A stretch of 64,000 bases of DNA from contig NZ_MKIO01000017.1 in NCBI RefSeq assembly GCF_001938945.1, positions 84,554 through 148,553 on the forward strand, read 5' to 3'. Under the pieces are notes generated by a model. The model was not told the DNA's origin and did not search any database. It worked only from the letters and a program-made list of their open reading frames with translations. Made by a program: the position numbers and the translations under genes. Below are positions 16,717-26,011 of this stretch, piece after piece; the first letter of the stretch is position 1, and every line of letters begins with the position of its first letter. This DNA comes from Xaviernesmea rhizosphaerae (GTDB lineage Bacteria > Pseudomonadota > Alphaproteobacteria > Rhizobiales > Rhizobiaceae).

Positions 16717-18183
16717 TCATCCGGCCGCACGAATCAGCTGCTCCAGTTCCATCGCGACCCTCAGCAGCCGGTCGTCCTCGTTGCGCGGCGCGGCCAGCTG
16801 GAAGCCGATCGGCAGGCTGCCTTCCGGGCCGCAGGGAATTGAGATCGCGCACATATCAAGGAAATTGCCGATCAGCGTGTTGCGCAGCATCAGCGCATTG
16901 GTGTGGTTGAACAGATCGTCGTCAAGCAGAAGCGGAACGAGCGGCGGCGCCAGCTGCGGCACCGTTGGATGGGCCAGGAGTTCGCCCGGGGCGAGAAGGC
17001 TGTTGAACTCGGTGATCAGCCTTTCCCGCTCGGCCTGCAGCGTCATGTAGTCGCTGAGCGCCATCCGCTCGCCCTGGCGCGCCCGCGCCACCATGCGCCG
17101 GTCCATTTCCACCACATTCGGGCTCGACAGGCGCTCGCGATGCAGAACAAAGGCCTGGGCGGAGGCGAGCGCGCCATGGCGACCCATCAGCTCGAAGATG
17201 GTCGAGAAACAGGACATGGGACGGCGCTCGACCGGGATGCCGCTGTCCGCGATCCGCCCGATGGCCGCATCGAAGGCATGGACCACAGCCGGCTCGCAAT
17301 TGTCGAAGACGATGTTGGTCGGCACGACCAGGCGCGTGGGGCAGGCACGGCGCACCGGCAGGGCCAGGAGACAGCCGCGCAGACCGGCATCGATCATCAC
17401 GGTGTCGCGCACGCTGCGCGTCAGCGGCCCGAGCGAATCCAGGCTGATGGCCAGCGGAAACACGCCGCGCATCGAATAGCGTCCGCGGGTTGCCTTGTAG
17501 CCGACAATGCCGGTCAGGGCGGCGGGGATGCGCACCGAGCCGCCGGTATCGCTGCCCATGGCCACCGCAAGCAGGCCCGTGGCCACGGCGACGCCGGAGC
17601 CGGAAGAGGAGCCGCCGGGGATCAGCGGCTCGTCGATCGAATGGGGATTAATCGGCGTGCCGTAATGCGGATTGATGCCCAGGCCCGAAAAGGCGAATTC
17701 GCTCATATTGGTCCGGCCGATGCTGACCATGCCGGCGTCGGCCAGCGTGGCCACCACATCGGCATCGATCCGCGCCTTCGGCTGGTCGGCAAGCACCGTC
17801 GAGCCCGCCGTCGTTACCGAGGCGTGCATGTCGAACAGGTCTTTCCAGCCGATCGGAACGCCGTCGAGCAATCCATGCGAGCGTCCCTCGCGCAGGCGCA
17901 GCCGGGCCGCATGCGCCTCCGCCAGCGCGCGCTCTCGTGTCAGGGTCACGAAAACCCCGTCCATGTCTTCGCGGTCGATCCGATCATAGATCGACTCGAC
18001 AAGGTCCACCGGGCATAATGCGCCCATCTGCAGCAGAAAGGCGAGACTGCACAGCGAGGAGCCCGCCATCATCTCATGCTCGGTCCTCTCCGATCGGGAC
18101 TTGTGCGTCGCAGCAGAACCGAATTTTTCAAACGGGCCAGACGTGCGCGGGAGAAGAGCGCTGACGTCCGAGGGCTTGATCAC
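16717..18183 (-). CDS. Amidase signature family hydrolase
   Basis: A roughly 488-residue amidase signature enzyme. The Ser-cisSer-Lys triad is present: Lys114 in PIGWKDLFDM, the cis-Ser in IPGGSSSGSG near residue 193, and the nucleophile Ser216 in MGSDTGGSVRIPAAL. The fold and the C-terminal CAISIPCGPEGSLPIGFQL match allophanate/indoleacetamide-type and GatA-like amidases. There is no gatB or gatC beside it, so a role in tRNA amidation is unlikely; the substrate is unknown. The GTG at 18183 is chosen for the AGGAG eight bases upstream. Another GTG at 18216 and a double ATG at 18072/18069 are alternatives, the latter closer to where family homology begins. An AT-rich divergent promoter region lies upstream. 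Confidence 0.85.
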   Translation of the reverse strand: MIKPSDVSALLPRTSGPFEKFGSAATHKSRSERTEHEMMAGSSLCSLAFLLQMGALCPVDLVESIYDRIDREDMDGVFVTLTRERALAEAHAARLRLREGRSHGLLDGVPIGWKDLFDMHASVTTAGSTVLADQPKARIDADVVATLADAGMVSIGRTNMSEFAFSGLGINPHYGTPINPHSIDEPLIPGGSSSGSGVAVATGLLAVAMGSDTGGSVRIPAALTGIVGYKATRGRYSMRGVFPLAISLDSLGPLTRSVRDTVMIDAGLRGCLLALPVRRACPTRLVVPTNIVFDNCEPAVVHAFDAAIGRIADSGIPVERRPMSCFSTIFELMGRHGALASAQAFVLHRERLSSPNVVEMDRRMVARARQGERMALSDYMTLQAERERLITEFNSLLAPGELLAHPTVPQLAPPLVPLLLDDDLFNHTNALMLRNTLIGNFLDMCAISIPCGPEGSLPIGFQLAAPRNEDDRLLRVAMELEQLIRAAG

Positions 18184-18345
18184 GATGGCATCTCCTGGAT
18201 CACCAATGGAAAACACAATTTCGAATTATATTTTTCTAATAAAAAATTCTTATGCGATGCCGCACACTTGTATCTGCCACATTATTACATAACTTCAAAG
18301 TCCTCAGCGTCCGGATAGTTGCTATACCATCAATGGAAACAAAAA

Positions 18346-19095
18346 ATGATTCTCCAATCGGCACGGCTTTCTTTTACAAATCTGCTTGCGCCGGAAACGC
18401 GCGCGGTGTTTTGGAAAGTTATTGGTCTGACAATTCTAATTCTCGTCGCCTTATGGTTCCTCCTGCGCGAGTTATTCGTGGCTTACGCAACGCCGCTCTT
18501 GGAGCAGTGGCTGCCTGGCATGGCCGGCTGGGAAGGATGGCTGATCTTCGTCGTCGCCATCCTGGCCAGTCTTGGTCTCGCGCTGGCGCTTGCCGTGATG
18601 ATTGCACCTGCCACCGCGCTCGTCGCCGGCTTCTTTCTCGATGACATCGCCGAACAGATCGAGCGGCGGGATTATCCGGGCGAACCCGTGGGCCAAGCCC
18701 TTCCGCTCGGAACGGCCATCCGTGGCACGATCGCTTTTTTCGGCGTGGTCATCCTGGGCAACATCGTCGCGCTCCTGCTTCTGCTTCTGCCGGGCATCAA
18801 CCTTGTCGCGTTTTTTTTGGTGAATGGCTATCTTCTCGGCCGGGAATTTTTCGAATTCGCGGCCATGCGCTATCGCAGCCCGCAAGAGGCGCGGCTTTTC
18901 CGCGCTCGCCACGGCACCACGGTCTTCCTGGCCGGCCTGGTGCTGGCCGCCTTCCTGGCCGTCCCCCTGCTCAATCTGCTGACGCCGCTCTTTGCCGCTG
19001 GCATGATGGTGCATCTGCACAAGGCGCTGACGGCGCGCGATGGTGCAAGGCTGGCTCAGGCCACCGCGGCGGGCAGCCTCAACCCGCCGGCCTGA
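18346..19095 (+). CDS. EI24/CysZ-like integral membrane protein
   Basis: A 249-residue membrane protein of the EI24/CysZ superfamily. Six or so hydrophobic spans are seen: about residues 25-45, 65-85, 87-102 (VMIAPATALVAGFFLDDIAE), 135-170 and 205-235. The conserved central signature VAFFLVNGYLLGREFFEFAA and the later RYRSPQEARLFRARH are characteristic; this family includes the CysZ sulfate channel and alphaproteobacterial proteins annotated as sulfate transporter family. No sulfate-assimilation genes are near, so transport of sulfate is only a family inference. A TTG at 18319 is in frame, but ATG 18346 with GGAAAC upstream seems better. It converges on coaBC. Confidence 0.82.
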   Translation: MILQSARLSFTNLLAPETRAVFWKVIGLTILILVALWFLLRELFVAYATPLLEQWLPGMAGWEGWLIFVVAILASLGLALALAVMIAPATALVAGFFLDDIAEQIERRDYPGEPVGQALPLGTAIRGTIAFFGVVILGNIVALLLLLLPGINLVAFFLVNGYLLGREFFEFAAMRYRSPQEARLFRARHGTTVFLAGLVLAAFLAVPLLNLLTPLFAAGMMVHLHKALTARDGARLAQATAAGSLNPPA

Positions 19096-19138
19096 GGCGG
19101 GCCTGGCCGGTGAGTTCGGATCGCGCGAAGCCGGCGTG

Positions 19139-20431
19139 TCAGGCGTCTTGTGCCGCAGAGGCCTCTTGCCCCGGAGCAGGCGAAAGCCGCTGCGCGATCA
19201 GCAGGGCAAGGCGGTCGGCCACGGCGGATTTGTCCAGCTCGGGCCAGTGCTCCACGCCGGCTGCGGAGAGGATCGCCACCTGATTGCGCGGGCCGCCCAT
19301 GATCCCGGTCCCGGGCGAGACATCATTGGCGACGATGAGATCCGCGCCCTTGCTGGCGAGTTTGGCCCGGCCATTGTCGAGCACAGACTGGGTTTCGGCG
19401 GCAAAGCCGACGACCATGGCGGGGCGCTGGGCATGATGGCCGATGGTCTTCAGGATATCGGGATTTTCGGTGAGGCTGAGCAGGGGTGCGCCTTCGCCTG
19501 CCTTCTTCTTGATCTTCTCGCCGGCAGCCGTATCGACCCGCCAGTCGGCCACCGCCGCCACCATCACGGCGATATCGGCCGGCAGGGCGGCGAGCACGGC
19601 ATCCAGCATCTCGCGCGCCGTTTCCACATGATGCACGGTCACGCCTGCGGGATCGGCCAGCGTTACCGGACCGGAGACGAGGGTGACATCCGCCCCGAGT
19701 TCTGCCAGGGCCGCCGCGATCGCATGCCCCTGCCGGCCTGAGGAGCGGTTGGCGATATAGCGCACGGGGTCGATCGGCTCATGCGTCGGGCCTGAGGTAA
19801 CGATGGCCCGCCGGCCCGCCAGCGGCCGGTCGCGCCGCGCGTCACCCGCTCCCGCAGGACGAAGCAGTGCTGCTGCCGCGGCGGCGATCTCCGCCGGCTC
19901 GCTCATGCGGCCTTCGCCGCGCTCGCCGGCTTCCGCCATTTCGCCGATGCCGGGACCGACGACATGGATGCCGTCAGCCTTCAGCTGCATCAGATTGCGC
20001 CGGGTCGGCGCCTTGGCCCACATCACCGGGTTCATCGCCGGGGCGATCAGCACCGGCCGGTTGGTGGCCAGAAGCACGGTGGAGGCGAGGTCGTCGGCCA
20101 GGCCATGGGCCATCTTGGCCATGAGATCGGCGGTAACGGGCGCAACCAGCACCAGATCGCAGTCCCGCGCCAGGCGAATATGGCCCACATCCTGCTCGTC
20201 CTCGCGGGAGAAGAGATCGGTAAAGACCTTGTCTGCGGCGAGAGCGCCGACGGCGAGCGGCGTGACGAAGGCCTGCGCGCCCGCCGTCATGATCGGCCGC
20301 ACCTCAGCGCCAGCGGCGCGCAGGCGGCGGATGAGGTCGAGGCTCTTATAGGCGGCGATGCCGCCGGCGATGATCAAGAGAATCCTTCGGCCGGAAAGGC
20401 TGCCCAGATCCTGTTCCGCGAAGCCGTCCAT
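19139..20431 (-). CDS. coaBC: Bifunctional phosphopantothenoylcysteine decarboxylase/phosphopantothenate-cysteine ligase
   Basis: A 430-residue fusion catalysing two steps of coenzyme A synthesis. The N-terminal CoaC flavoprotein decarboxylase begins RRILLIIAGGIAAYKSLDLI, has ARDCDLVLVAPVTADLMAKM and the PAMNPVMW motif (FMN and substrate clamp). The C-terminal CoaB ligase domain shows AIVTSGPTHEPIDPVRYIAN and SSGRQGHAIAAAL, then ADWRVDTAAGEKIKK (the flap Lys pair) and GFAAET. CoaB uses CTP to join cysteine to phosphopantothenate. In many Rhizobiales this gene sits directly after ubiB; here the bphO-bphP and macAB genes lie between. It follows bphP by 50 bases on the same strand. Confidence 0.97.
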   Translation of the reverse strand: MDGFAEQDLGSLSGRRILLIIAGGIAAYKSLDLIRRLRAAGAEVRPIMTAGAQAFVTPLAVGALAADKVFTDLFSREDEQDVGHIRLARDCDLVLVAPVTADLMAKMAHGLADDLASTVLLATNRPVLIAPAMNPVMWAKAPTRRNLMQLKADGIHVVGPGIGEMAEAGERGEGRMSEPAEIAAAAAALLRPAGAGDARRDRPLAGRRAIVTSGPTHEPIDPVRYIANRSSGRQGHAIAAALAELGADVTLVSGPVTLADPAGVTVHHVETAREMLDAVLAALPADIAVMVAAVADWRVDTAAGEKIKKKAGEGAPLLSLTENPDILKTIGHHAQRPAMVVGFAAETQSVLDNGRAKLASKGADLIVANDVSPGTGIMGGPRNQVAILSAAGVEHWPELDKSAVADRLALLIAQRLSPAPGQEASAAQDA

Positions 20432-20481
20432 GCCTTCTCCTCTGCCCCACGCCCGATGCCGGCGCCTGACCCTGATCCGTC

Positions 20482-23022
20482 TCAGCTCTCCGGCTTGCCC
20501 GCCGCGACGGCCGCCGCGATGGCGCCCGTCAGCGATAGGCTGTCATAGGGCTTGCGCACCACCGGCACCCTTGCGAAGGCGCTCGGGATCATCGTGCTAT
20601 TGCCGTATCCGGTGGCGAAAAGGAAGGGGGTGCCGTTGCGGATCAGGATCTCCGCCAGCTCGATCGAGGTTCCCGCGCCGAGATTGACATCGAGAATCGC
20701 CACATCAGGCCGGAAATCCGCCAGCTTGGCGATGGCATCCACCACCGAGGCGGCCGTGACCACCTGATCGACCCCCTGATCGGCCAGCATCCCCTCGACA
20801 TCCATGGCGATCAGCATCTGGTCTTCGACCAGCAGCACGCGAATGCCGGGATCGAGCCGGGTCGCGGCGTCCATCGCGTTGCCGAGGCTCTGCTCGCCCG
20901 CAACAACTGGCGCGGTGATCGTCACATGGCGGGCCGGAATGCTGAACTGCGCTTCCACACCGCTGCGGGCATAGAGCACGCGGCTCTTGCCGCCGAGGTC
21001 ATAGGGCAGGCTGCGGTCGATCAGCGCGGTGCCGAAGCCCGTGCGCGTCGGCGGCAGAACGGGCGGGCCGCCGCTTTCGCGCCAGTCGATCACGCAATCG
21101 CCCTGCTCGTCTTCATGCCAGGTGACCGAGAGATGGCCGCCCTGTTTCGAGAGCGCGCCATATTTCGCGGCATTGGTCGACAGCTCGTGCAGCACCAGCG
21201 CCATGACCGAAAAGGCGCGGGAATCGAGCAGCACCTTGGGCCCGCCCAGCAGAATAGAATCGGCATTCTGGCGGTAAGGCGTCAGTTCCGCGTCGAGAAG
21301 GTCCAGCAGGATGCCGCCGCCATCGCCGCGCACGACCTGATCATGGGCGAAGGACAGAGCCTGGATTCGGCCCTTGAGCGAGCGCACATAATCCTCCAAG
21401 CCACGATCCTGGCCAACGGGCTGGCTGACCAGCGACTTGATCAGCGCGAGGATATTCTTGACCCGGTGGTTCAGTTCCTCGTTGAGCATGCGCTGGCGCA
21501 CATCGGCGCGGCTGCGTTCTTCGGCCATGAGTTCGCTATGGCGAAGGCCGATCTCGACCAGCGCCGAACGCGTGACCTCTGCGATTTCGCGCTCGGCCTC
21601 GGTCCAGGGTTGCGCCTGGAGATGCACCGTCTCCTTCCAGATGGCAAAGCTCTTGCGCGGCGTCAGCCGGTCGCCGAGCGGGCCGCTCTGATAGGTCTTG
21701 GTAGGATCGCCGGCCCAGTCGAGCGTCTGGATGAACTCCCGCCGGAAGAAGAACAGATAGTCGCGGTGGATCTGCGTCAGCGGCACGGCGAGAACGCCCG
21801 CCGCCTGCGCGCTATAGGTTTCCGCCTCGGAGAGGCGCTGCGCCAGGCTGTGGGTGGCCCAGACCCGGCCTTCCGCCACCGTTCCCATCATCCGGAGCAG
21901 GCCGGGCACAGCGGAGGCGGGCGGCACTGTGCCGAAGACGGTCCAGCTCCCGTTCAACCAAAGGCCCACGCCGTCGCAGGGCATGAGGGTGGCGAAATCG
22001 GCCAGGCTCTCCTTCAGAAGCGCGCCGATATCGCTGTGGTGCGACGCGATGCGCAGGAAGCGGTCGAGCGAGGCGCGGGCGTGGCTGGCGGTCTTCAGCT
22101 TTTCCTTCTGCTTCAGCGACTGAAGATGCAGGGAGAAGAATTCGCCGAACATCTCCGCCGCCACACGGTGCGCCATGCCGAGCACCAGAGGACGATAATG
22201 ATGGCAGGCGATCAATCCCCATAGCTTGCCATCTATGATGATGGAGATCGACATGGAGGCGGAGACGCCCATATTGCGCAGATATTCGCAATGCACCGGC
22301 GACACGCTGCGCAGATGCGCATAGGACAGATCCAGCGGCTCGCCCGAAATGTCGATGACGGGCTCGATCGGCACGCGCGCCGCATCGACATCGCCGATGA
22401 TGCGGATGGTGTTGCGGACATAGAGCTCGCGCGCCTGGCGTGGAATGTCGCCGGCGGGGAAATATTGTCCGAGGAAGCTTTCGAGATCGCCGCGCCGGGC
22501 TTCGGCCACCACGCGGCCGGCGCCGTCCTCCTCGAATCGATAGACCATCACCCGGTCATAGCCGAGCATGCCGCGCACGAGGCGCGACGCCTGGCGCACC
22601 AGGAGATCGGTGTCGGTAATCTCGCCGATCCGGCCGATCAGCATGCGTGCCATCTGCAGCGGCTGGCCGACCGTTTCCGGCTCGAGCTCGATGGTCACCA
22701 CCGATTTGTAGAGATGGACGGCGATGTCGAACGGGCCGCAGCGCGTCTGAAGTCCCTGCAGCAGGGCTGGCCGCGCGCCCTCCCGGAGTGCGGCCACGAC
22801 ATTGCGCAATGTGTGTGCGGCGTCGTCGCCGAGAACGTCTTCGAGCATCCGGCCATTGACCGAACCTTCGATGCCCGTGAGCGCGGAAAGATTGGCCGAA
22901 TGGCGCAGGATCTGCCCGGCGCGCGCATCGAGCGCCATCAGGCAGCCATGTGGCTGGATGTTGCCGGGAATATGGATGGGTTCCCGGTCGCAATTGGTCA
23001 GATCGACGGTGTCATGCGCCAT
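20482..23022 (-). CDS. bphP: Bacteriophytochrome HWE-family histidine kinase with C-terminal receiver
   Basis: An 846-residue red/far-red photoreceptor. The biliverdin-binding Cys is C11, followed by the PAS signature PIHIPGNIQPHG (residues 15-26). The GAF domain has FPAGDIPRQARELY with D192 (usually PASDIP), H244 in VHCEYLRNMGVSASM and HH at 274-275 in LIACHHYRPLVLGMAHRVA. The PHY domain with its tongue motif (YQSGPLGDRLTPRKSFAIW, PRxSF) spans about 300-495. The kinase is of the HWE type: phospho-acceptor H519 in NEELNHRVKNILALIKSL. A receiver follows with D778 in VAILDVNLGAGT. This layout matches Agrobacterium Agp2/AtBphP2. The start overlaps the end of bphO by 11 bases, so chromophore synthesis and apoprotein are translationally coupled. 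Confidence 0.93.
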   Translation of the reverse strand: MAHDTVDLTNCDREPIHIPGNIQPHGCLMALDARAGQILRHSANLSALTGIEGSVNGRMLEDVLGDDAAHTLRNVVAALREGARPALLQGLQTRCGPFDIAVHLYKSVVTIELEPETVGQPLQMARMLIGRIGEITDTDLLVRQASRLVRGMLGYDRVMVYRFEEDGAGRVVAEARRGDLESFLGQYFPAGDIPRQARELYVRNTIRIIGDVDAARVPIEPVIDISGEPLDLSYAHLRSVSPVHCEYLRNMGVSASMSISIIIDGKLWGLIACHHYRPLVLGMAHRVAAEMFGEFFSLHLQSLKQKEKLKTASHARASLDRFLRIASHHSDIGALLKESLADFATLMPCDGVGLWLNGSWTVFGTVPPASAVPGLLRMMGTVAEGRVWATHSLAQRLSEAETYSAQAAGVLAVPLTQIHRDYLFFFRREFIQTLDWAGDPTKTYQSGPLGDRLTPRKSFAIWKETVHLQAQPWTEAEREIAEVTRSALVEIGLRHSELMAEERSRADVRQRMLNEELNHRVKNILALIKSLVSQPVGQDRGLEDYVRSLKGRIQALSFAHDQVVRGDGGGILLDLLDAELTPYRQNADSILLGGPKVLLDSRAFSVMALVLHELSTNAAKYGALSKQGGHLSVTWHEDEQGDCVIDWRESGGPPVLPPTRTGFGTALIDRSLPYDLGGKSRVLYARSGVEAQFSIPARHVTITAPVVAGEQSLGNAMDAATRLDPGIRVLLVEDQMLIAMDVEGMLADQGVDQVVTAASVVDAIAKLADFRPDVAILDVNLGAGTSIELAEILIRNGTPFLFATGYGNSTMIPSAFARVPVVRKPYDSLSLTGAIAAAVAAGKPES

Positions 23023-23602
23023 GAAGGGCCTGCCTGAAGGCTTCTCGCGCTTCGGCGAAGGCGGCGCGGGACGCCAGCGCGACCTCGTCGATTTCGATCG
23101 CGTCGGCGGCTTCGAGTGTGTGGAGAAAACGCGACCAGCGATCGCTGCGCATGGCCTGCACGGCCAGATGGCGTGCGCCATAGACCTCGCTGAGCCCCAA
23201 CGCCTGGGCGCGCTGATAGAGCAGGCGGGCGCCAAGCGCGGAGCCTTCCAGAACGTACAGCGTGCCCAGAAGCGTGGCGGCAGAGTGCTCTTGGCCGTCT
23301 GAGGCCGTATCTGCGACGGCCGGGGAGACGGGCAGCACGATGCCGAGATCTTCCTGGTCGCGCTGGATCAGCAGGCTGAATTCCTGCAGCGGAAAGGTTT
23401 CGAGTGCCGCAGGCCACAAGGCCTGGCGCAATCGTGCTTCGATTGGCGCGCGAAAGGCGCCGATACCGACCAGATACCGCTTATAGGCATCGAGACTGTC
23501 GAATGGACCGATCATCCGGTCGAGAGCCTCATGGGCCTCGGCCGTGCGTTCGCGCAGGAGGAAACGCCGGCTCGAGCCGGCTTGAGAAGAAGATCGGGAC
23601 AC
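23012..23602 (-). CDS. bphO: Heme oxygenase supplying biliverdin to the phytochrome
   Basis: A 196-residue heme oxygenase-like helical protein. RERTAEAHEALDRMIGPFDS near residues 17-36 contains the proximal His in the family position. The distal helix GTLYVLEGSALGARLLYQR near 112-130 has the Gly-rich kink typical of heme oxygenases. It would cleave heme to biliverdin IX-alpha, CO and iron. The gene lies directly upstream of, and overlaps, bphP, the standard bphO-bphP arrangement, so the role is chromophore supply rather than iron acquisition from host heme. It has a 446-base upstream region containing its promoter. Confidence 0.9.
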   Translation of the reverse strand: MSRSSSQAGSSRRFLLRERTAEAHEALDRMIGPFDSLDAYKRYLVGIGAFRAPIEARLRQALWPAALETFPLQEFSLLIQRDQEDLGIVLPVSPAVADTASDGQEHSAATLLGTLYVLEGSALGARLLYQRAQALGLSEVYGARHLAVQAMRSDRWSRFLHTLEAADAIEIDEVALASRAAFAEAREAFRQALHGA

Positions 23603-24048
23603 AGGTCAGCAATTATCCACAGCACTGCCAAATGTTTAAAAATGCGATGCCGCGACTTTTGTTCCGTCCTCCTGCGTTCTTGTGCGTGCTTCCGGCATGA
23701 CGGCACATCCGTGAAAACACAAAAGAGATGCCGTGGACCCTCACGGTTTCCGGCAGTTCTCCCCCCTTTTTTATCAAAGGGACTTCAGAAGGAAGAAATT
23801 TAGCGTTCCATCGCAGGCGCGATGGGGACACAAAGCATCGGCATGTCATGATATCCGTGCGGCAACGTTGCCGACGTCTGTCGCGCTGCCTTTAAAGGAT
23901 AATCTTCACGGCGGAAATCGGGCGGCGACGAATTTTTGTCTGTCCCGAGGCGATGGTCTTGATCGGACTTGCTGCGGACTTTCGCAGCGCATCGTCCGGA
24001 CGATGGCCCGCACCCGTCTTCCGCTGCTTCAAAAGGCCGGCGGCTTCG
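23603..24048. other. Intergenic region upstream of bphO, downstream of macB
   Basis: About 446 bases without a supported gene. It must hold the bphO promoter (minus strand). It is less GC-rich than its surroundings, especially 23600-23900. It contains a perfect TTATCCACA DnaA-box consensus at 23613-23621, ten bases before the bphO ATG. No light-responsive or sigma-factor-specific motif was recognised. Confidence 0.45.
23613..23621 (+). promoter_or_regulatory. Single perfect DnaA-box consensus
   Basis: TTATCCACA matches the strongest E. coli DnaA box exactly. It is isolated, with no second box or AT-rich unwinding element nearby, so an origin is not supported. It overlaps the leader of bphO, where DnaA binding could in principle affect transcription. 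Chance occurrence is possible. Confidence 0.35.
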
Positions 24049-25995
24049 TCAGGTCGAGGACAAGGCGACGGCCGGCTGCAGCCGCGAGGCGTTGCGGGCG
24101 GGAAGGTAGCCGAAGACGAGACCGGTCAGGAAGGCGCTGCCGAAGGCGAGCACCACCGGGCCGGGCGCGAAGCTGACCGGCACGCCCAAGGCCTGGGCCA
24201 CGCCGCCGATCGACAGGCCGAGCGCGATGCCGATCACGCCGCCAAGCGCCGAGACCACCAGCGCCTCGACGATGAACTGGGTGAGGATGTCGCGCGCACG
24301 CGCCCCGGTTGCCATGCGGATGCCGATTTCGCGGGTGCGTTCGGTCACGCTCACCAGCATGATGTTCATCACCCCGATGCCGCCGACGATGAGCGAGATG
24401 GCGGCGATCGAGCCCAGGAAGATCTTCAGGACGTTGGAGGTCTCGGTGAAGGTCTCGCGGATCGCCGCCATATTGGTGATCTGCGTGTCCTGGCGTTTGT
24501 GGCGCGCGTCGAGCAGCGCCTGGATCTGGTCCTGGGTGACGTTGATGGCGCTGTCATCCTGCACCTGAACGGTGATGGAGCGGACATTGCGCGCGCCGAA
24601 CAGGCGCAGATTTCCCGTCGACAGCGGCACCAGAACCGCGTCGTCCTGGTCCTGCCCGCCGGCAGTCGCGCCCTTGCGGGCCATGATGCCGATCACCTGG
24701 AAGGGAATGTTCTTGATCAGGATATATTGGCCGAGCGCCTGTTCACCCTCTGGAAACAGCGTGTCGGCCACTGTCTGTCCGATCACGGCCACGGGGGCAT
24801 AGCTGGTCATGTCGGCGGCGCTCAGGAAGGTGCCGGTGCCGACCTCCCAGGATTTGGCGGCGGGAAATTGCGGCACCGTGCCATTGACCGTCGTCTGCGT
24901 GTCGCGGTTGCCGGCGCGCACCGTCATGGTGCTCGACATTTCCGGCACGGCGAAGGCGACATTCGGCAGCTCCAGGATCGCATCCGCATCCGAAGGGATC
25001 AGCGAGACGATGCTGCCGCCTTCGCCGCCGCGAAAATTGGCCATGTTCGGCCGGACGATCAGAAGATCCGACCCCATGGCGGCGATGCGGCTCAAGACCG
25101 ATTGCTGCGCGCCATTGCCGATCGCCAGCATCGCCACGACGGAGGCGACGCCGATGACGATGCCGAGCAGCGTCAGCACGGTACGGAAGAGATTGGCCCT
25201 GAGCGCCCGCATCGACATGCGCATGGCCTCGAGGACATCGGCCGCGACGGCGGCCGAGGCTTGCGCCGGTGCCAGAGCCTGCGGCGTGGTCTGACGGGCC
25301 TTCGGCAGGGGCCGCAGGCGCCGGTCGGCGACGATCTGCCCGTCGCGGATCTCGATCACCCGGTCGGCGGATTCGGCCAGCTCCGGCGCATGGGTGATGA
25401 TGATGATGGTGTGGCCCTCGGCATGCATCTGCCGCAGCGTGGCCAGAACGTCGCGGCCGCTCTTGCTGTCGAGCGCACCCGTCGGTTCGTCGGCCAGGAT
25501 GATCTGGCCGCCATTCATCAGCGCGCGGGCGATCGACACACGCTGCTGCTGCCCGCCGGAGAGCTGATTCGGCAGATGGTCGAGCCGGTCGCCAAGGCCG
25601 AGCCGCTCCAGCAGGGCCTCCGCCCGGTCGCGCCGCTCCTCGGCCGGCATGCCGGCATAGATCGCGGGGATCTCGACATTCTCCTCGGCGCTCGCCGTCG
25701 GCACGAGATTGTAGGACTGGAACACGAAGCCGAACATGCGCCGGCGCCGCTCGGCCAGCTCGTCCGGCGAGAAATCGGAGACATCCTCGCCATCCAGCAG
25801 ATATTGCCCTGAGGTCGGCCGGTCGAGACAGCCGAGAATGGTCATCAGCGTCGATTTGCCCGAGCCCGACTGGCCGATGATGGCGACGAAATCGCCTTCC
25901 TCGATATCGAGCGAGACATCCTTCAGCGCATGGACAGGGACTTCGCCTGACGTGAAGGTCTTGCGGATGGATTTCAGCGAGATCAGCAGAGCCAT
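24049..25995 (-). CDS. macB: MacB-type ABC transporter (fused ATPase and permease)
   Basis: A 648-residue type VII ABC protein. The N-terminal nucleotide-binding domain has Walker [13 protein letters not shown] (about residue 38), the signature [15 protein letters not shown] and Walker [18 protein letters not shown] linker leads to the first membrane helix in [21 protein letters not shown] large periplasmic MacB_PCD domain follows, and three more helices, including [25 protein letters not shown] and [20 protein letters not shown], end the protein. Family role: ATP-driven mechanotransmission expelling macrolides, peptides or lipids from the periplasm with MacA and TolC. The ATG at 25995 follows macA by 16 bases. 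Confidence 0.94.
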   Translation of the reverse strand: MALLISLKSIRKTFTSGEVPVHALKDVSLDIEEGDFVAIIGQSGSGKSTLMTILGCLDRPTSGQYLLDGEDVSDFSPDELAERRRRMFGFVFQSYNLVPTASAEENVEIPAIYAGMPAEERRDRAEALLERLGLGDRLDHLPNQLSGGQQQRVSIARALMNGGQIILADEPTGALDSKSGRDVLATLRQMHAEGHTIIIITHAPELAESADRVIEIRDGQIVADRRLRPLPKARQTTPQALAPAQASAAVAADVLEAMRMSMRALRANLFRTVLTLLGIVIGVASVVAMLAIGNGAQQSVLSRIAAMGSDLLIVRPNMANFRGGEGGSIVSLIPSDADAILELPNVAFAVPEMSSTMTVRAGNRDTQTTVNGTVPQFPAAKSWEVGTGTFLSAADMTSYAPVAVIGQTVADTLFPEGEQALGQYILIKNIPFQVIGIMARKGATAGGQDQDDAVLVPLSTGNLRLFGARNVRSITVQVQDDSAINVTQDQIQALLDARHKRQDTQITNMAAIRETFTETSNVLKIFLGSIAAISLIVGGIGVMNIMLVSVTERTREIGIRMATGARARDILTQFIVEALVVSALGGVIGIALGLSIGGVAQALGVPVSFAPGPVVLAFGSAFLTGLVFGYLPARNASRLQPAVALSST

Positions 25996-26011
25996 GACGC
26001 GTCTCCCGCAA

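Noticed and set aside
16717..18183. GatA subunit of the tRNA amidotransferase
   Set aside because: No gatB or gatC nearby and the sequence fits the general amidase branch better.
23613..23621. Origin at the DnaA box upstream of bphO
   Set aside because: A single box without neighbours or unwinding element is not enough.
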